Assembly (NCBI GenBank): GCA_030447905.1
Contig: JAUJNZ010000001.1
Span: forward strand, 185,778 to 249,777
DNA length: 64,000 bases
Direction of reading: 5' to 3'
Source: Thermoleophilaceae bacterium
GTDB lineage: Bacteria > Actinomycetota > Thermoleophilia > Solirubrobacterales > Thermoleophilaceae
Under the pieces are notes generated by a model that saw only the letters and a list, made by a program, of their open reading frames with translations, ran no database searches and was not told the origin of the DNA. Numbering within the stretch: position 1 is the stretch's first letter; each line of letters begins with the position of its first letter. A program made the position numbers and the translations under genes. Shown piece by piece: positions 26,314-34,543 of the stretch.

Positions 26314-27438
26314 TCAGCTCACGAGCTCCAGGTAGCGATCGAACAGATAGGTCGCGTCGTGCGGTCCCGGCCCGGCCTCGGGGTGATACTGAGCAGTCGC
26401 CGACGACACGTCGCGGAGCGCGAGGCCCTCGACCGTGCGGTCGTAGAGGTTGACGTGGGAGAGCTCCGCGGCGCCGAAGTCGGTCTCCCACCGGACCGGC
26501 TCGTCGGCGGTCATGCGCTGCTCGCCGCCCGGGCCGACCACCGCGAAGCCGTGGTTCTGCGAGGTAACGTCGATGCGGCCGCTCGAGAGGTCCTTGACCG
26601 GGTGGTTCGAGCCGCGGTGGCCGAAGGGCAGCTTGAACGTGTCGAGCCCGACCGCCCGGCACAGGAGCTGGTGGCCCATGCAGATGCCGAAGACCGGGAC
26701 CCTGCCCACCAAGTCGCGCACGGTGGCGACCACGTGGTCGAGCGCGGCGGGGTCGCCCGGGCCGTTGGCCAGGAAGACGGCGTCGGGCGAGCGGGCGAGC
26801 AGGTCCTCGGCGCTCGTACGGCAGGGGTGGAGCTCGACGCGCGCGCCGCGGCGGCGCAGGTGCTCGACGATCGAGTCCTTGATCCCGGTGTCGATCGCCA
26901 CCACCCGCGGCCCGGGGTTCTCGGGGTCGAGGACGATCGGCTGGGCGGGCGAGACCTCCCCCGCGAGGTCCTGCCCGTGCATCGGCGGCTCGGCGCGGAC
27001 CCGGTCCATCGCCTCGCCGTCCGAGACCTCGGCTCCGAAGATTCCGCCGCGCATCGCCCCCTTGTCGCGGATGTGGCGAACGAGCGCGCGGGTGTCGGTC
27101 CCGACGAGCGCGGGGATCCCACAGTCGGCGAGCCAGGTGAGCCAGCCCCCCTCCGCGCCGGGCGCATCCTCGCGGTCGATTCCCTCGCGCATGACCACCC
27201 CGCGCACGTGCACCGAGTCCGACTCCTGGGCCTGCGCCGAGACCCCGTAGTTGCCGACGAGCGGATAGGTGAAGACGAGGATCTGGCCGCGGTAGCTCGG
27301 GTCGGTGACCGCCTCCTGGTAGCCAGACATCGCGGTGTTGAAGACAACCTCCCCGGTCGTGACGAAGAGCGCGCCCGCCGCGTCGCCATCGAAGCGGGTG
27401 CCGTCCTCGAGCAGCAGGTAGGCACCGGGCATGCTCAC
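26314..27438 (-). CDS. carA: Carbamoyl-phosphate synthase small subunit
   Basis: Glutamine amidotransferase subunit delivering ammonia to CarB. The N-terminal domain has LLLEDGTRFDG and FNTAMSGYQE; the class I GATase domain has GICMGHQLL (Cys nucleophile), SQNHGFAV and YHPEAGPGP (His of the triad). The frame is open upstream, but homology starts at MPGAYLLLEDG. Start is GTG 27438, overlapping the pyrC stop as GTGA (374 residues), or ATG 27432 two codons on. Confidence 0.97.
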   Translation of the reverse strand: MSMPGAYLLLEDGTRFDGDAAGALFVTTGEVVFNTAMSGYQEAVTDPSYRGQILVFTYPLVGNYGVSAQAQESDSVHVRGVVMREGIDREDAPGAEGGWLTWLADCGIPALVGTDTRALVRHIRDKGAMRGGIFGAEVSDGEAMDRVRAEPPMHGQDLAGEVSPAQPIVLDPENPGPRVVAIDTGIKDSIVEHLRRRGARVELHPCRTSAEDLLARSPDAVFLANGPGDPAALDHVVATVRDLVGRVPVFGICMGHQLLCRAVGLDTFKLPFGHRGSNHPVKDLSSGRIDVTSQNHGFAVVGPGGEQRMTADEPVRWETDFGAAELSHVNLYDRTVEGLALRDVSSATAQYHPEAGPGPHDATYLFDRYLELVS

Positions 27439-28826
27439 GCCGGGCTTTCCGCGAGCGCGAGACTCTCCGCGAGTGCCGGGGTGCGCCAGGCGACGGCTCC
27501 ACCCGCGAGGGTCAGGCGCACCGCGCCCGTGAGCCGCCGACTTGCGAAGCACGAGTTCTCCGAGCGGCTTTGATAGCCCGGCTCGCCGACGATCCACGAA
27601 GCCGACAGATCGACGAGGGACACGCTTGCCTCCGTCCCCACTCGAAGCGCGGGGGCCGGCAGGCCGAAGAGGTCCGCCCCCGCGGTCATCCGCTCGACTA
27701 CGACGCCGAGCGGGAGCACGCCCGGGAGGACGAGCTCGGTGTGCAGCGCGGCGAACGCGGTCTCGAGCCCGATCGTCCCCATGGGGGCGAGCTCGAACGG
27801 CTCCTCCTTCTCCTCGCGCGCGTGCGGGGCGTGGTCGGTGGCCACGCAGTCGATTGCGCCCGAGCGAAGTCCCTCGACGAGGGCGCGCCGATCGGCGTCG
27901 GCGCGCAGCGGCGGGTTCATCTTGCGCGTGGTGTCGAGGGTGCGAACGTCCTCGTCGATGAGCACGAGGTGATGAGGAGTGGCCTCCGCGGTGATCGCCA
28001 CGCCCGCCGCCTTTGCGCGCTCGACGGCCTCGACGGACTCGCGCGCCGAGAGATGCTGTACGTGTACGCGCCCCCCCTCGTAGCCGGCGAGGGCGGCGTC
28101 GCGGGCCACCATCGTCGACTCGGAGATCGAGGGGATCCCGGCCACCCCGAGCAGGGCCGACACCGCTCCCTCGTGCATGGCGCCCGCGCCCGAGAGCTCG
28201 GGGTCTTCCTCGTGCAGGGCGATCGGGAGTCCGGCGAGGCGCTGGTACTGGAGTGCCATCCGCAGCACACCGGCGGAGCGAACGGGCAGGCCGTCGTCGG
28301 TGAAGGCGACCGCCCCCGCATCGGCGAGGTCGGCCATCTCGGTGAGCTCGGTACCGGCCTGGTCCCGGGTAATCGCGGCCAGGAAGCCGACCGGGACGTG
28401 CGCCTCGGCCCGCGCCCGCTCGCGCAGGGAGCGGAGCACCGGCGCGGTGTCGACGACTGGGTCGGTGTTGGGCATGGCGAGGATCCCCCCGAAGCCTCCC
28501 GCGGCCGCCGCCCGGGTCCCCGACTCGACGTCCTCCTCGTCCTCACGCCCGGGCATCCGCAGGTGCACGTGAGGGTCGAAGAAGGCCGGGAAGGCGTGGA
28601 GGCCGGTGGCGTCGAGCTCCTCGGCCTCGGGAGGCGCCTCGAGCGATCCCGGTGCGCCGAGCTCGGCGATGCGGCCGTCGCGGACGAGCAGGTCGCCGGG
28701 ACCGTCGAGCCCGGTGCGCGGGTCGAGCAGGTGGGCCCCGCGCATGAGGAGCGTGGCCCCCGGGGCAGCGCGGGCGTCGAGCTCGGCAGCCGGGCGCGAG
28801 CCGGCGCCGTCGAGCCGACCGCTCAC
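27435..28826 (-). CDS. pyrC: Dihydroorotase
   Basis: Cyclises N-carbamoyl-aspartate to dihydroorotate. Amidohydrolase with zinc motif DPHVHLRMPG, the middle AEATPHHLVL and Asp in CVATDHAPHAREEK. 463 residues from GTG 28826, which overlaps the pyrB stop as GTGA; ATG about 28 codons later is possible, but the coupled start fits the operon. The long open frame upstream is only a shadow of pyrB. Class I type, as in Bacillus and actinobacteria, able to associate with PyrB. Confidence 0.96.
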   Translation of the reverse strand: MSGRLDGAGSRPAAELDARAAPGATLLMRGAHLLDPRTGLDGPGDLLVRDGRIAELGAPGSLEAPPEAEELDATGLHAFPAFFDPHVHLRMPGREDEEDVESGTRAAAAGGFGGILAMPNTDPVVDTAPVLRSLRERARAEAHVPVGFLAAITRDQAGTELTEMADLADAGAVAFTDDGLPVRSAGVLRMALQYQRLAGLPIALHEEDPELSGAGAMHEGAVSALLGVAGIPSISESTMVARDAALAGYEGGRVHVQHLSARESVEAVERAKAAGVAITAEATPHHLVLIDEDVRTLDTTRKMNPPLRADADRRALVEGLRSGAIDCVATDHAPHAREEKEEPFELAPMGTIGLETAFAALHTELVLPGVLPLGVVVERMTAGADLFGLPAPALRVGTEASVSLVDLSASWIVGEPGYQSRSENSCFASRRLTGAVRLTLAGGAVAWRTPALAESLALAESPA

Positions 28827-29800
28827 GCCGACTGCCCCGCGACCTCGACGACCGCGGGGACGGGCGCTTGAAGGCCGAGCCCGGCCGCGGGCTCCTGCTG
28901 CCCTCCACTCGCCAGCAGCTCGTACAGAACCGCCATCCGAACCACCACCCCCGCCTCGACCTGCTGGGCGATCAGAGCCTGGGGCGAGTCGATCACCTCC
29001 GCCGAGAGCTCGACCCCTCGGTTCACCGGCCCCGGATGCATGAGGACCTGTTGCGGGCTGAGTCGCCGGCCGTCGATCTGATAACGCGCGGCGTACTCTC
29101 GCAGCGAGGGGACGAAGGCTCCCTCCATGCGCTCGCGCTGCATGCGCAGCGCGTAGACCACGTCGGCCTCCGCGAGCTCGTCGAGCGACGCGCGCACCCG
29201 GCACCCGAGCGACTCGATCTCGCGGGGGACGAGCGTGGGCGGCCCGGCGACCGTCACCTCGCAGCCCATGCGTCTGAAGGCGAGGACGTTCGAGCGCGCA
29301 ACCCGGCTGTGGAGGACGTCGCCCACGATCCACACCTTGAGCCCGTCGAGCGCGCCGACGCGCTGCCAGAGCGTGTAGAGGTCGAGGAGCGCCTGGGTCG
29401 GGTGCTCGCGCTTGCCGTCGCCGGCGTTGACCACCGCCGCCGGAGCCCAGCGCGCGACGAGCTCCGCCGCCCCGGCCCACGGCGACCGGATGACGACGAG
29501 CGCCGGGTCGTAGGCCGAGAGCGTGCGGACGGTGTCCTTGAGCGACTCGCCCTTGTCAACCGCCGAACCCTGCGCGCGCACGCTGACGAAGTCGGCCGAG
29601 AGACGCTTGGCGGCGAGCTCGAACGAGGAGCTCGTGCGGGTCGAGGCCTCGTAGAAGAGGTTCAGCACCGTGCGACCACGCAGGGCCGGCACCTTCTTGA
29701 TCGCGCGCCCCGAGACCTCGGCGAAGCTTTGGGCCCGGTCGAGGATGCGCTCGATGTCGGCGCGCGTGAGGTCCTCGACCGACACGAGCGAGCGCCTCAC
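28823..29800 (-). CDS. pyrB: Aspartate carbamoyltransferase catalytic subunit
   Basis: Joins carbamoyl phosphate with aspartate. Carbamoyl-phosphate motif FYEASTRTSSSFE, then GKREHPTQALLD and HPGPVNRGVEL. 325 residues, normal plus a 20-residue hydrophobic/Gly-rich C-terminal tail. Starts with GTG overlapping pyrR (GTGA). There is no pyrI, so allosteric control by a regulatory chain is not expected; control is by PyrR. Confidence 0.97.
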   Translation of the reverse strand: MRRSLVSVEDLTRADIERILDRAQSFAEVSGRAIKKVPALRGRTVLNLFYEASTRTSSSFELAAKRLSADFVSVRAQGSAVDKGESLKDTVRTLSAYDPALVVIRSPWAGAAELVARWAPAAVVNAGDGKREHPTQALLDLYTLWQRVGALDGLKVWIVGDVLHSRVARSNVLAFRRMGCEVTVAGPPTLVPREIESLGCRVRASLDELAEADVVYALRMQRERMEGAFVPSLREYAARYQIDGRRLSPQQVLMHPGPVNRGVELSAEVIDSPQALIAQQVEAGVVVRMAVLYELLASGGQQEPAAGLGLQAPVPAVVEVAGQSA

Positions 29801-30387
29801 GAGCGCACCACCCCAGCCCCCCGCGGTGAGGCGCCGTCCGCCGCGTTTTCCCCTGGCGCCTCGGCGATCGTCACCTCATCGACCCCGTCGAGCTCATCGA
29901 CCCGTACGTTGACTCGTTCGGCGCGAGCCGTCGGGAGGTTCTTGCCCACGTAGTCGGGGCGGATCGGCAGCTCGCGGTGGCCGCGGTCGGCGAGCACGGC
30001 GAGCTGCACGCGCTCCGGACGGCCGTAGTCGAACAGGGCGTCGATCGCGGCACGCGCCGTCCGGCCGGTGTAGAGGACGTCGTCGACGAGCACGACCGTT
30101 CGGTTCTCGAGCGGGAACTCGACGTGCGAGGCGTGGACGACCGGCTGACGCGAGGACGAGCGCAGGCCGACATCGTCGCGGTAGAAGGAGATGTCGACTT
30201 CCCCGAGCGGAACGGGTTCCTCGCAGAGCTCGAGCAGACGCGCTTGGAGCCGGCTCGCGATCACCGCTCCCCGCCGGTGCACGCCAACCACCGCGAGCCC
30301 GCGTCCGCCCGTGCGCTCCACTACCTCGTGGCTGATGCGCGCGAGCGTACGCCGTACATCCTCGGCGTCGAGGACGATCTTCTCCAA
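29797..30387 (-). CDS. pyrR: Bifunctional pyr operon regulator / uracil phosphoribosyltransferase
   Basis: RNA-binding attenuation or translational repressor that senses UMP/UTP. PRTase fold with the PRPP loop VVLVDDVLYTGRTAR, RRGAVIA and DISFYRDD. 196 residues; the last 20 are an extra Gly/Ala-rich tail. The start is TTG at 30387 (no ATG nearby), with a GGAAGGA Shine-Dalgarno 9 bases upstream. That Shine-Dalgarno lies in the 3' arm of a PyrR-type binding hairpin. First gene of the pyr operon. Confidence 0.96.
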   Translation of the reverse strand: MEKIVLDAEDVRRTLARISHEVVERTGGRGLAVVGVHRRGAVIASRLQARLLELCEEPVPLGEVDISFYRDDVGLRSSSRQPVVHASHVEFPLENRTVVLVDDVLYTGRTARAAIDALFDYGRPERVQLAVLADRGHRELPIRPDYVGKNLPTARAERVNVRVDELDGVDEVTIAEAPGENAADGASPRGAGVVRS

Positions 30388-30394
30388 GTCGATG

Positions 30395-30418
30395 GGTCCT
30401 TCCTGGCCTCGCTGGACC
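30395..30418 (-). promoter_or_regulatory. PyrR-binding hairpin overlapping the pyrR ribosome-binding site
   Basis: Minus strand carries GGTCC at 30414-30418 and GGACC at 30395-30399, closing a hairpin. It holds TCCAGCGAGGCC (30405-30416), which matches the PyrR loop consensus UCCNGNGAGGYU at 11 of 12 positions. The Shine-Dalgarno GGAAGGA is in its 3' arm, 9 bases from the TTG start, so PyrR binding would block translation, as reported for mycobacterial pyrR. No terminator follows it. A weak TAnnnT (TAGCTT, 30444-30449) may be its promoter. Confidence 0.75.
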
Positions 30419-30534
30419 GGGTTAAAGGGCCTTGCGAAGACCGAAGCTAGCAGGGCGCCCGGACGGACTTCGTGACCGAGAGGCTCGGCGTCGCAACCGA
30501 AGCCCGGCCTCGGCCGGAGTCCGCGCGGGGTAGG

Positions 30535-31488
30535 TCAGCCGCGCGGCGACGGGGCGTCGGCGCGTACGTGCGCCGGGGCTCCGCGTTCCGGAAACGGGAT
30601 CTCCACGCGATCGAAGTCGCGCGGGACGATCGTCGGCGCGAAGACCGCCCGGGACTCCTCGCGCAGCTCGCGTCCTCCGTAGCGCGGAGAGACGTGGGTC
30701 AGGGCGAGCATCGCCACCTCGGCGCGGGCGGCGAGCTCGGCGGCGCCGCGCGCGGTGGAGTGTCGGGTCTCGCGAGCGCGGTCGGCCTCTTCGTCGGTGA
30801 AGGTCGCCTCGTGGACCAGCAGGTCGGCGCGCCAGGAGGCGGCAAGCGTGGTCTCGTAGGGAGCCGTGTCGCCGGGGAGGACGACCGTGCGTCCCCGGCG
30901 CGGCTCGCCCAGGACCTCGTCCGGGGCTACCTCCCCTTTCGGACCGCCAACCGCCTCCCCGCGCTGCAGCCGGCCGAAGTCGGGCCCGGGCGCGACCCCG
31001 AGCGCCCGTGCCCGAGCCTCGTCGAAGCGGCCCGGGCGGTCGTCCTCGACGACCGCGTAGCCCAGGGCGCGCACCCCGTGGCTCACTTCGAAGGCGCCGA
31101 TCCGGTAGCCGTCGCGCGAAAGCTCGTCCTTAGGGCCCAGCTCGACGAGCCGCAGCTCGAAGGGCAGCCGCCCGATCACCGGCTCGAGCGTCCGGAAGAG
31201 GCGCTCGAGGCCTCGGGGTCCGTAGACGGTCAGCGGCTGCTCTCGTCCCCGGAGCCCGTAGGTCTTGAGCAGGCCGGGAATACCGAGGACGTGGTCGGCG
31301 TGGAAGTGGGTGAGGAAGATCTCCTCGAGCTCGATCAGGCCGACCGAGCGCAGAAGCTGGCGCTGGGTGCCCTCGCCGCAGTCGAAGAGCAGCCGGTCGC
31401 CGCCCCGCCGGACGAGGGTGGCGGGCAGGGCGCGGCGCGCCGTGGGCACTGAGCCGGCGGTGCCGAGGAACAGGACGTCGAGGTCCAT
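30535..31488 (-). CDS. rnz: Ribonuclease Z
   Basis: tRNA 3' processing endonuclease. Metallo-beta-lactamase fold with HFHADH (residues 61-66), FLGTAGSVPTARR at the start, HGVRALGYAV, VLPGDTAPY and the late THVSPRY with the ligand His. 317 residues, bacterial short form. ATG at 31488. Upstream a TTAGAT hexamer 7 bases before the ATG could drive a leaderless mRNA, though the phosphodiesterase gene ends only 9 bases away and read-through is equally possible. Confidence 0.96.
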   Translation of the reverse strand: MDLDVLFLGTAGSVPTARRALPATLVRRGGDRLLFDCGEGTQRQLLRSVGLIELEEIFLTHFHADHVLGIPGLLKTYGLRGREQPLTVYGPRGLERLFRTLEPVIGRLPFELRLVELGPKDELSRDGYRIGAFEVSHGVRALGYAVVEDDRPGRFDEARARALGVAPGPDFGRLQRGEAVGGPKGEVAPDEVLGEPRRGRTVVLPGDTAPYETTLAASWRADLLVHEATFTDEEADRARETRHSTARGAAELAARAEVAMLALTHVSPRYGGRELREESRAVFAPTIVPRDFDRVEIPFPERGAPAHVRADAPSPRG

Positions 31489-31495
31489 GGCGCGT

Positions 31496-31501
31496 ATCTA
31501 A
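31496..31501 (-). promoter_or_regulatory. Possible -10 box for leaderless rnz
   Basis: Minus strand TTAGAT with 7 bases to ATG 31488. It overlaps the TAG stop of the upstream gene, so it may be coincidental. Confidence 0.25.
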
Positions 31502-32031
31502 TCGAGCGGCACGTGCTCGAAGCGGATCTCTCCCTCCCCCACGGTCGCCAGCCCCATCGAGCGGTGCGGAGCGCGCCGGCGCTCGGTTGGGCTTCCGGGG
31601 TTGAAGATCTGAAAGTCGCTTTCGCGCTCGTGCAGCGGAAGGTGCGAGTGTCCGAACACCGCCGCATCGGTGTCCGGAAACCGCCGGCGCAGCCGTCCGA
31701 GGCGTCCGCGCGCCGGCCCGGCGTCGTGGACGAGCCCGACGCGAGCTCCGGCGAGCTCGAGCACGCGCTCCTCCGGCAGGTCGCGGCGCAGCGCCTCGTC
31801 GTCGACGTTGCCGTACACCGCTATGACCGGCGGGCCGATGGCCGCGATCTCCGCGAGGACGCCGGCCGTCACGAAGTCGCCGACGTGGACGATGAGGTCC
31901 GCCCCGTGGAGGCGCTCCAGACACGCCTGCGGCAGCCGGCGCGATCCGCGCGGCATGTGGGTGTCGGCGAGGATGGCGATGCGCGCGGGCCCGACCTCCC
32001 CGTGCCCTCCTCCCCCGCCGGATCGGCTCAG
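31498..32031 (-). CDS. YfcE-type metallophosphoesterase, start uncertain (CTG)
   Basis: Calcineurin-like phosphodiesterase of the MJ0936/YfcE group. Motifs IAILADTHMPRG (D-x-H), HVGDFV, VYGNVDD (GNxD), VHDAG and FGHSHLPLHE are all present, ending with NPGSPTERRR. About 177 residues. No ATG, GTG or TTG lies between the upstream stop and IAILADTH. The best start is CTG 32031, overlapping the stop of the decayed SDR gene as CTGA; a GGGGAGG-rich stretch inside the first codons could instead serve a start nearer the motif. Function on cyclic nucleotides or other phosphodiesters cannot be told. Confidence 0.85.
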   Translation of the reverse strand: MSRSGGGGGHGEVGPARIAILADTHMPRGSRRLPQACLERLHGADLIVHVGDFVTAGVLAEIAAIGPPVIAVYGNVDDEALRRDLPEERVLELAGARVGLVHDAGPARGRLGRLRRRFPDTDAAVFGHSHLPLHERESDFQIFNPGSPTERRRAPHRSMGLATVGEGEIRFEHVPLD

Positions 32032-32400
32032 AGGGCAACCGCCCGGCCGTCCTCGAAGACGCCCCCGGTCGGACGTTCGTCCAGGAGTGCGGCGAGTCCC
32101 ACGAGCAGCGCGGGACCGTCCTCGATCGGCTTCGTGGCTCCCGTCGGTCCGCCCGGCTGCGTGGTCACGAACGCCGGACACGCCGAGCTCACGAGCACGC
32201 CCTCCTCCGCGCGCTCACTCGCGAGGGTCGGGCCGTCGGGTTGAGTAACGCCTCGACCGCGCGCGCCGCCGACCTCCTCCCCAGCGGTCGGCCTGGGTTC
32301 GGCGGGGCGGTGAGGGACACCGTTTATCCCCACTCGGCGAGCCGGCGGCGACCTCGCGGCCGATCCCACGATTGGCGCCGCTGACGAAGGCGACGGGCAC
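32028..32400 (-). pseudogene. Short-chain dehydrogenase remnant
   Basis: The N-terminal cofactor motif VAFVSGANRGIGREV follows GTG at 32400. The sequence then needs a frame change (LAEWG read in another frame, followed by a TAA) and ends in a third frame with SSACPAFVTTQPGGPTGA and PTGGVFEDGRAV, typical of an SDR C-terminus. Only about 370 of the usual 700 bases remain, so the middle, including the catalytic YxxxK, is gone. A decayed Rossmann oxidoreductase; the 3' part still overlaps the phosphodiesterase start. Confidence 0.75.
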
Positions 32401-32431
32401 GCCGTAAGTCAAGCAGCTGTCCGGCCGAAGG

Positions 32432-32437
32432 TAGACT
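32432..32437 (+). promoter_or_regulatory. -10 box of tRNA-Arg promoter
   Basis: TAGACT (TAnnnT) ends 8 bases before the mature tRNA 5' end, so the primary transcript would carry almost no 5' leader for RNase P. Confidence 0.4.
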
Positions 32438-32445
32438 CGACCGAG

Positions 32446-32518
32446 GCGCCCGTAGCTCAGTGGATAGAGCGCTGCCCTCCGGAGGCAGAAGTCGCAGGTT
32501 CGAATCCTGCCGGGCGCG
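32446..32518 (+). tRNA. tRNA-Arg (anticodon CCG)
   Basis: 73-base cloverleaf: acceptor GCGCCCG pairing CGGGCGC, D-arm GCTC-AGTGGATA-GAGC, anticodon stem CTGCC/GGCAG with loop CTCCGGA (anticodon CCG, reads CGG), T-arm GCAGG-TTCGAAT-CCTGC, discriminator G. The 3' CCA is not encoded. CGG is a frequent Arg codon in such GC-rich genomes. Confidence 0.97.
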
Positions 32519-32653
32519 TGGAGCATTGACCGCTTGTACAGCCGAGTCCGCTGTCCGAGACGAGCGCTCAACGCACTTGAGCTTGCACCTCTGGCCCGTC
32601 GGGCCGCTGGTCCACCCAGCCCACTTAGGCCGACCGACGGGCCTCGAACTCGG
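32519..32653. other. Non-coding stretch after tRNA-Arg
   Basis: Nothing identifiable: no integrase, no repeated copy of the tRNA 3' end, no T-rich terminator. It begins a 2-kb stretch (to about 34.5 kb) of lower coding quality. Confidence 0.5.
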
Positions 32654-33076
32654 CTAGCTTGGCCTCGCATCTTGTAGCGCGCGCCGAGCGTCGGCGAGGT
32701 CCTGCCGGAGAGCATCTTCGGTTCGCCTGCCGGGCGAACTCCTCGCCCACGGTCGAGTAGCCGCTCGCCTGTCTTCCGGGCCGCCACGACGGTCAAGCGC
32801 TGGCTTATCGGCTTCAAGAGTGCGCGCAAAGCCCGCCTGCTCCGCCTCCTCTCGATCTCCGATCGCCGCCGAACGGGCCAAAGCCCACGCAAACAGTGCG
32901 ACCACCGCTGTCCCCGTCAGCCAGGCAGCGGGGGCGATAAGTGCCCAGCTCACCCTTGCGCTATCGGCGGATACTCGAAAACCTTTAGCGGATTGGGTTA
33001 GAACCGCCGGTTCTTCGGGTGACCGCTCCGCACCCGCCTGCTTAGCCTTCCTGGCTACCGGCGATTCACCCGCCAT
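32654..33076 (-). CDS. Hypothetical single-pass membrane protein
   Basis: Possible 140-residue protein not matched to any family. A polar Glu/Lys/Arg-rich N-terminus of about 50 residues leads to one hydrophobic segment (WALIAPAAWLTGTAVVALFA) and then a charged C-terminus ending in a helical LRQDLADARRAL. ATG at 33076 was chosen because the region upstream in frame looks non-coding. Codon use is less biased than in neighbours. Could be spurious. Confidence 0.35.
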   Translation of the reverse strand: MAGESPVARKAKQAGAERSPEEPAVLTQSAKGFRVSADSARVSWALIAPAAWLTGTAVVALFAWALARSAAIGDREEAEQAGFARTLEADKPALDRRGGPEDRRAATRPWARSSPGRRTEDALRQDLADARRALQDARPS

Positions 33077-33155
33077 CGGATCTTTCGGTTGACCGTGGCG
33101 GCAGTTGCCCTTTCGCTCGACGATGTAGCCGCGGCCGGCCTGTTGCGGCGGGCCG

Positions 33156-33509
33156 TCAGCGTCGCCCCTGCCACGTCTCGGGCACGGTGTCGGGCCAGAG
33201 GCTCCAAGACTCCCCCCTGAGTACTGCCGAGACCAAGATCGTATCTTCAGCGTGGCCAGATTCGTCGAATGGGTCTGGAGCACCCACGACCCGTTCGGTG
33301 AGCACCGCAGCGGCGCGCTCGTCTGCGGTCAGGCATTCTGGGCAGACCGAGCCTTGGAAGTTGCCTTCTTCGTCCTCGAAGTCGACCCAACCTTGAGCTG
33401 CCGCCCCTTCGGGGCCTGCAATCGGCGGCGGCGGTACCCGCGTCCCACGCGCCCGCACCCCGTCAGAACCGTGCTCGAGCAAGCACCTGTAGCAGCCCAT
33501 GGAGGCCAT
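33156..33509 (-). CDS. Small putative zinc-ribbon protein
   Basis: 117 residues with CYRC at the N-terminus and CPEC about 50 residues later, likely one zinc site. Between them is a Pro-rich linker and a strand WVDFEDEEGNFQGS; after it an acidic region. A good Shine-Dalgarno (GGAGAGGGG) precedes ATG 33509. No family recognised; a DNA-, RNA- or protein-binding role is possible. Divergent from the small membrane gene at 33582. Confidence 0.55.
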   Translation of the reverse strand: MASMGCYRCLLEHGSDGVRARGTRVPPPPIAGPEGAAAQGWVDFEDEEGNFQGSVCPECLTADERAAAVLTERVVGAPDPFDESGHAEDTILVSAVLRGESWSLWPDTVPETWQGRR

Positions 33510-33581
33510 CGGAACCCCCTCTCCGTCTCGAGGATTTCAAGCGACACAGTACAGGCAGACGGCACGCCGAGATCCGGATAA

Positions 33582-33778
33582 ATGTCGTGGCGGATCGCCC
33601 ACTTGGAGCTCGTCATCTTCGGATCGGCCGCGGTGGCCGTCGTCAGCCTTCGACGCCCGCGGCTCGCGCTCGTGTTGGGATGGTGGTCATGGTCCACCTC
33701 GCGCTGACGTTCGTGCTCGACCAGCGCGGAGACCGGACGCACAGACTCTCCGGGCGAGAGCGCCTCCTGGCGGTCTAA
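33582..33778 (+). pseudogene. Small two-helix membrane protein, probably frameshifted
   Basis: From ATG 33582 the frame reads a hydrophobic helix (LVIFGSAAVAVVSLRRPRLA) then stops at 33705-33707. From about 33680 another frame carries on sensibly (MVVMVHLALTFVLDQRGD ... RERLLAV) to TAA at 33776-33778. Joined, they give a protein of about 65 residues with two membrane segments. One missing or extra base near 33675-33690 explains the split. Family unknown. Confidence 0.4.
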
Positions 33779-34270
33779 GGCAGCCGACGCGACGCTGACC
33801 CGGAGATCTGCGTCACACCGGCCCGGACCCGAGCCATTCGGCTGGTCCGTGAGATGCCTTCCAGCGGCTTGCCCCGGAGCGGCGCTAGCGCCAGCGTCGC
33901 GTGGGCTTGCCGGTTACAACCCGCAGTCGGCGGTGGCGTTGCGGGGCCGGACCGATCGGCGGCGAAGCCTCATAGCTCGCATCGATACGCGACTTCCGCG
34001 CCCCGACCGCGCGGTGCCCCTGCCTCGCCGGTCGAGGGCGTGACACTGGCAGACCAAACGGCCCGCAGGCGCCAGCTCCTCACAACCGCGAGTGCTCATG
34101 GTCTCTGACCGAGCGGCGGGCGGAACGGTGACGGGGGGAGCGACCAAGCGGAAGACTTCGCCGGATACCGTCCGCCGAGGGGCGCGGCCATTGTTACCCA
34201 GCCAGGCCGGTGAAGATTGCCCGACCGGAGGGCGGGTAACTCAGCTCCAGACCATAACGGGAGGTGAGTC
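33779..34270. other. 492-base stretch without a recognisable gene
   Basis: Six-frame reading gives only Arg/Ser/Ala-rich translations typical of GC-driven open frames. No tRNA, no terminator, no repeat seen. The last 20 bases hold the Shine-Dalgarno of the following small gene. Confidence 0.5.
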
Positions 34271-34342
34271 ATGGGGGTCTACATCGGCAGCGCAGGGGTG
34301 CTCCTGATCATCGTCATCATCGTGATCGTCCTTTTCCTCTAG
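34271..34342 (+). CDS. 23-residue single-pass membrane peptide
   Basis: ATG 34271 to TAG 34342 encodes MGVYIGSAGVLL followed by IIVIIVIVLFL: almost wholly a transmembrane helix. An excellent Shine-Dalgarno (GGGAGGTGA) sits 5 bases upstream, rare in this region and the main reason to believe it. Small hydrophobic peptides of this kind often act as membrane stress or regulatory proteins; no specific function can be assigned. No neighbour suggests a partner. Confidence 0.55.
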   Translation: MGVYIGSAGVLLIIVIIVIVLFL

Positions 34343-34543
34343 CACCAGCGGCTGGCTTGACAGGGGCGCCGCGCTCGCGGGGCCCCGGCTGTGCGTCCTC
34401 GCCGGCAACGGGCCTCACCCTAGTCGCCGAAGAGGTGCCGCGACGCTCAGGCGGTCTGTTGGGCACGCCGGGCCGCTCGGGAATGATTCCGCGGGAGCTA
34501 TCGGTCGCAGGCTAGTAGCCGCTCTGCTCGCCGACCCGGTAGC

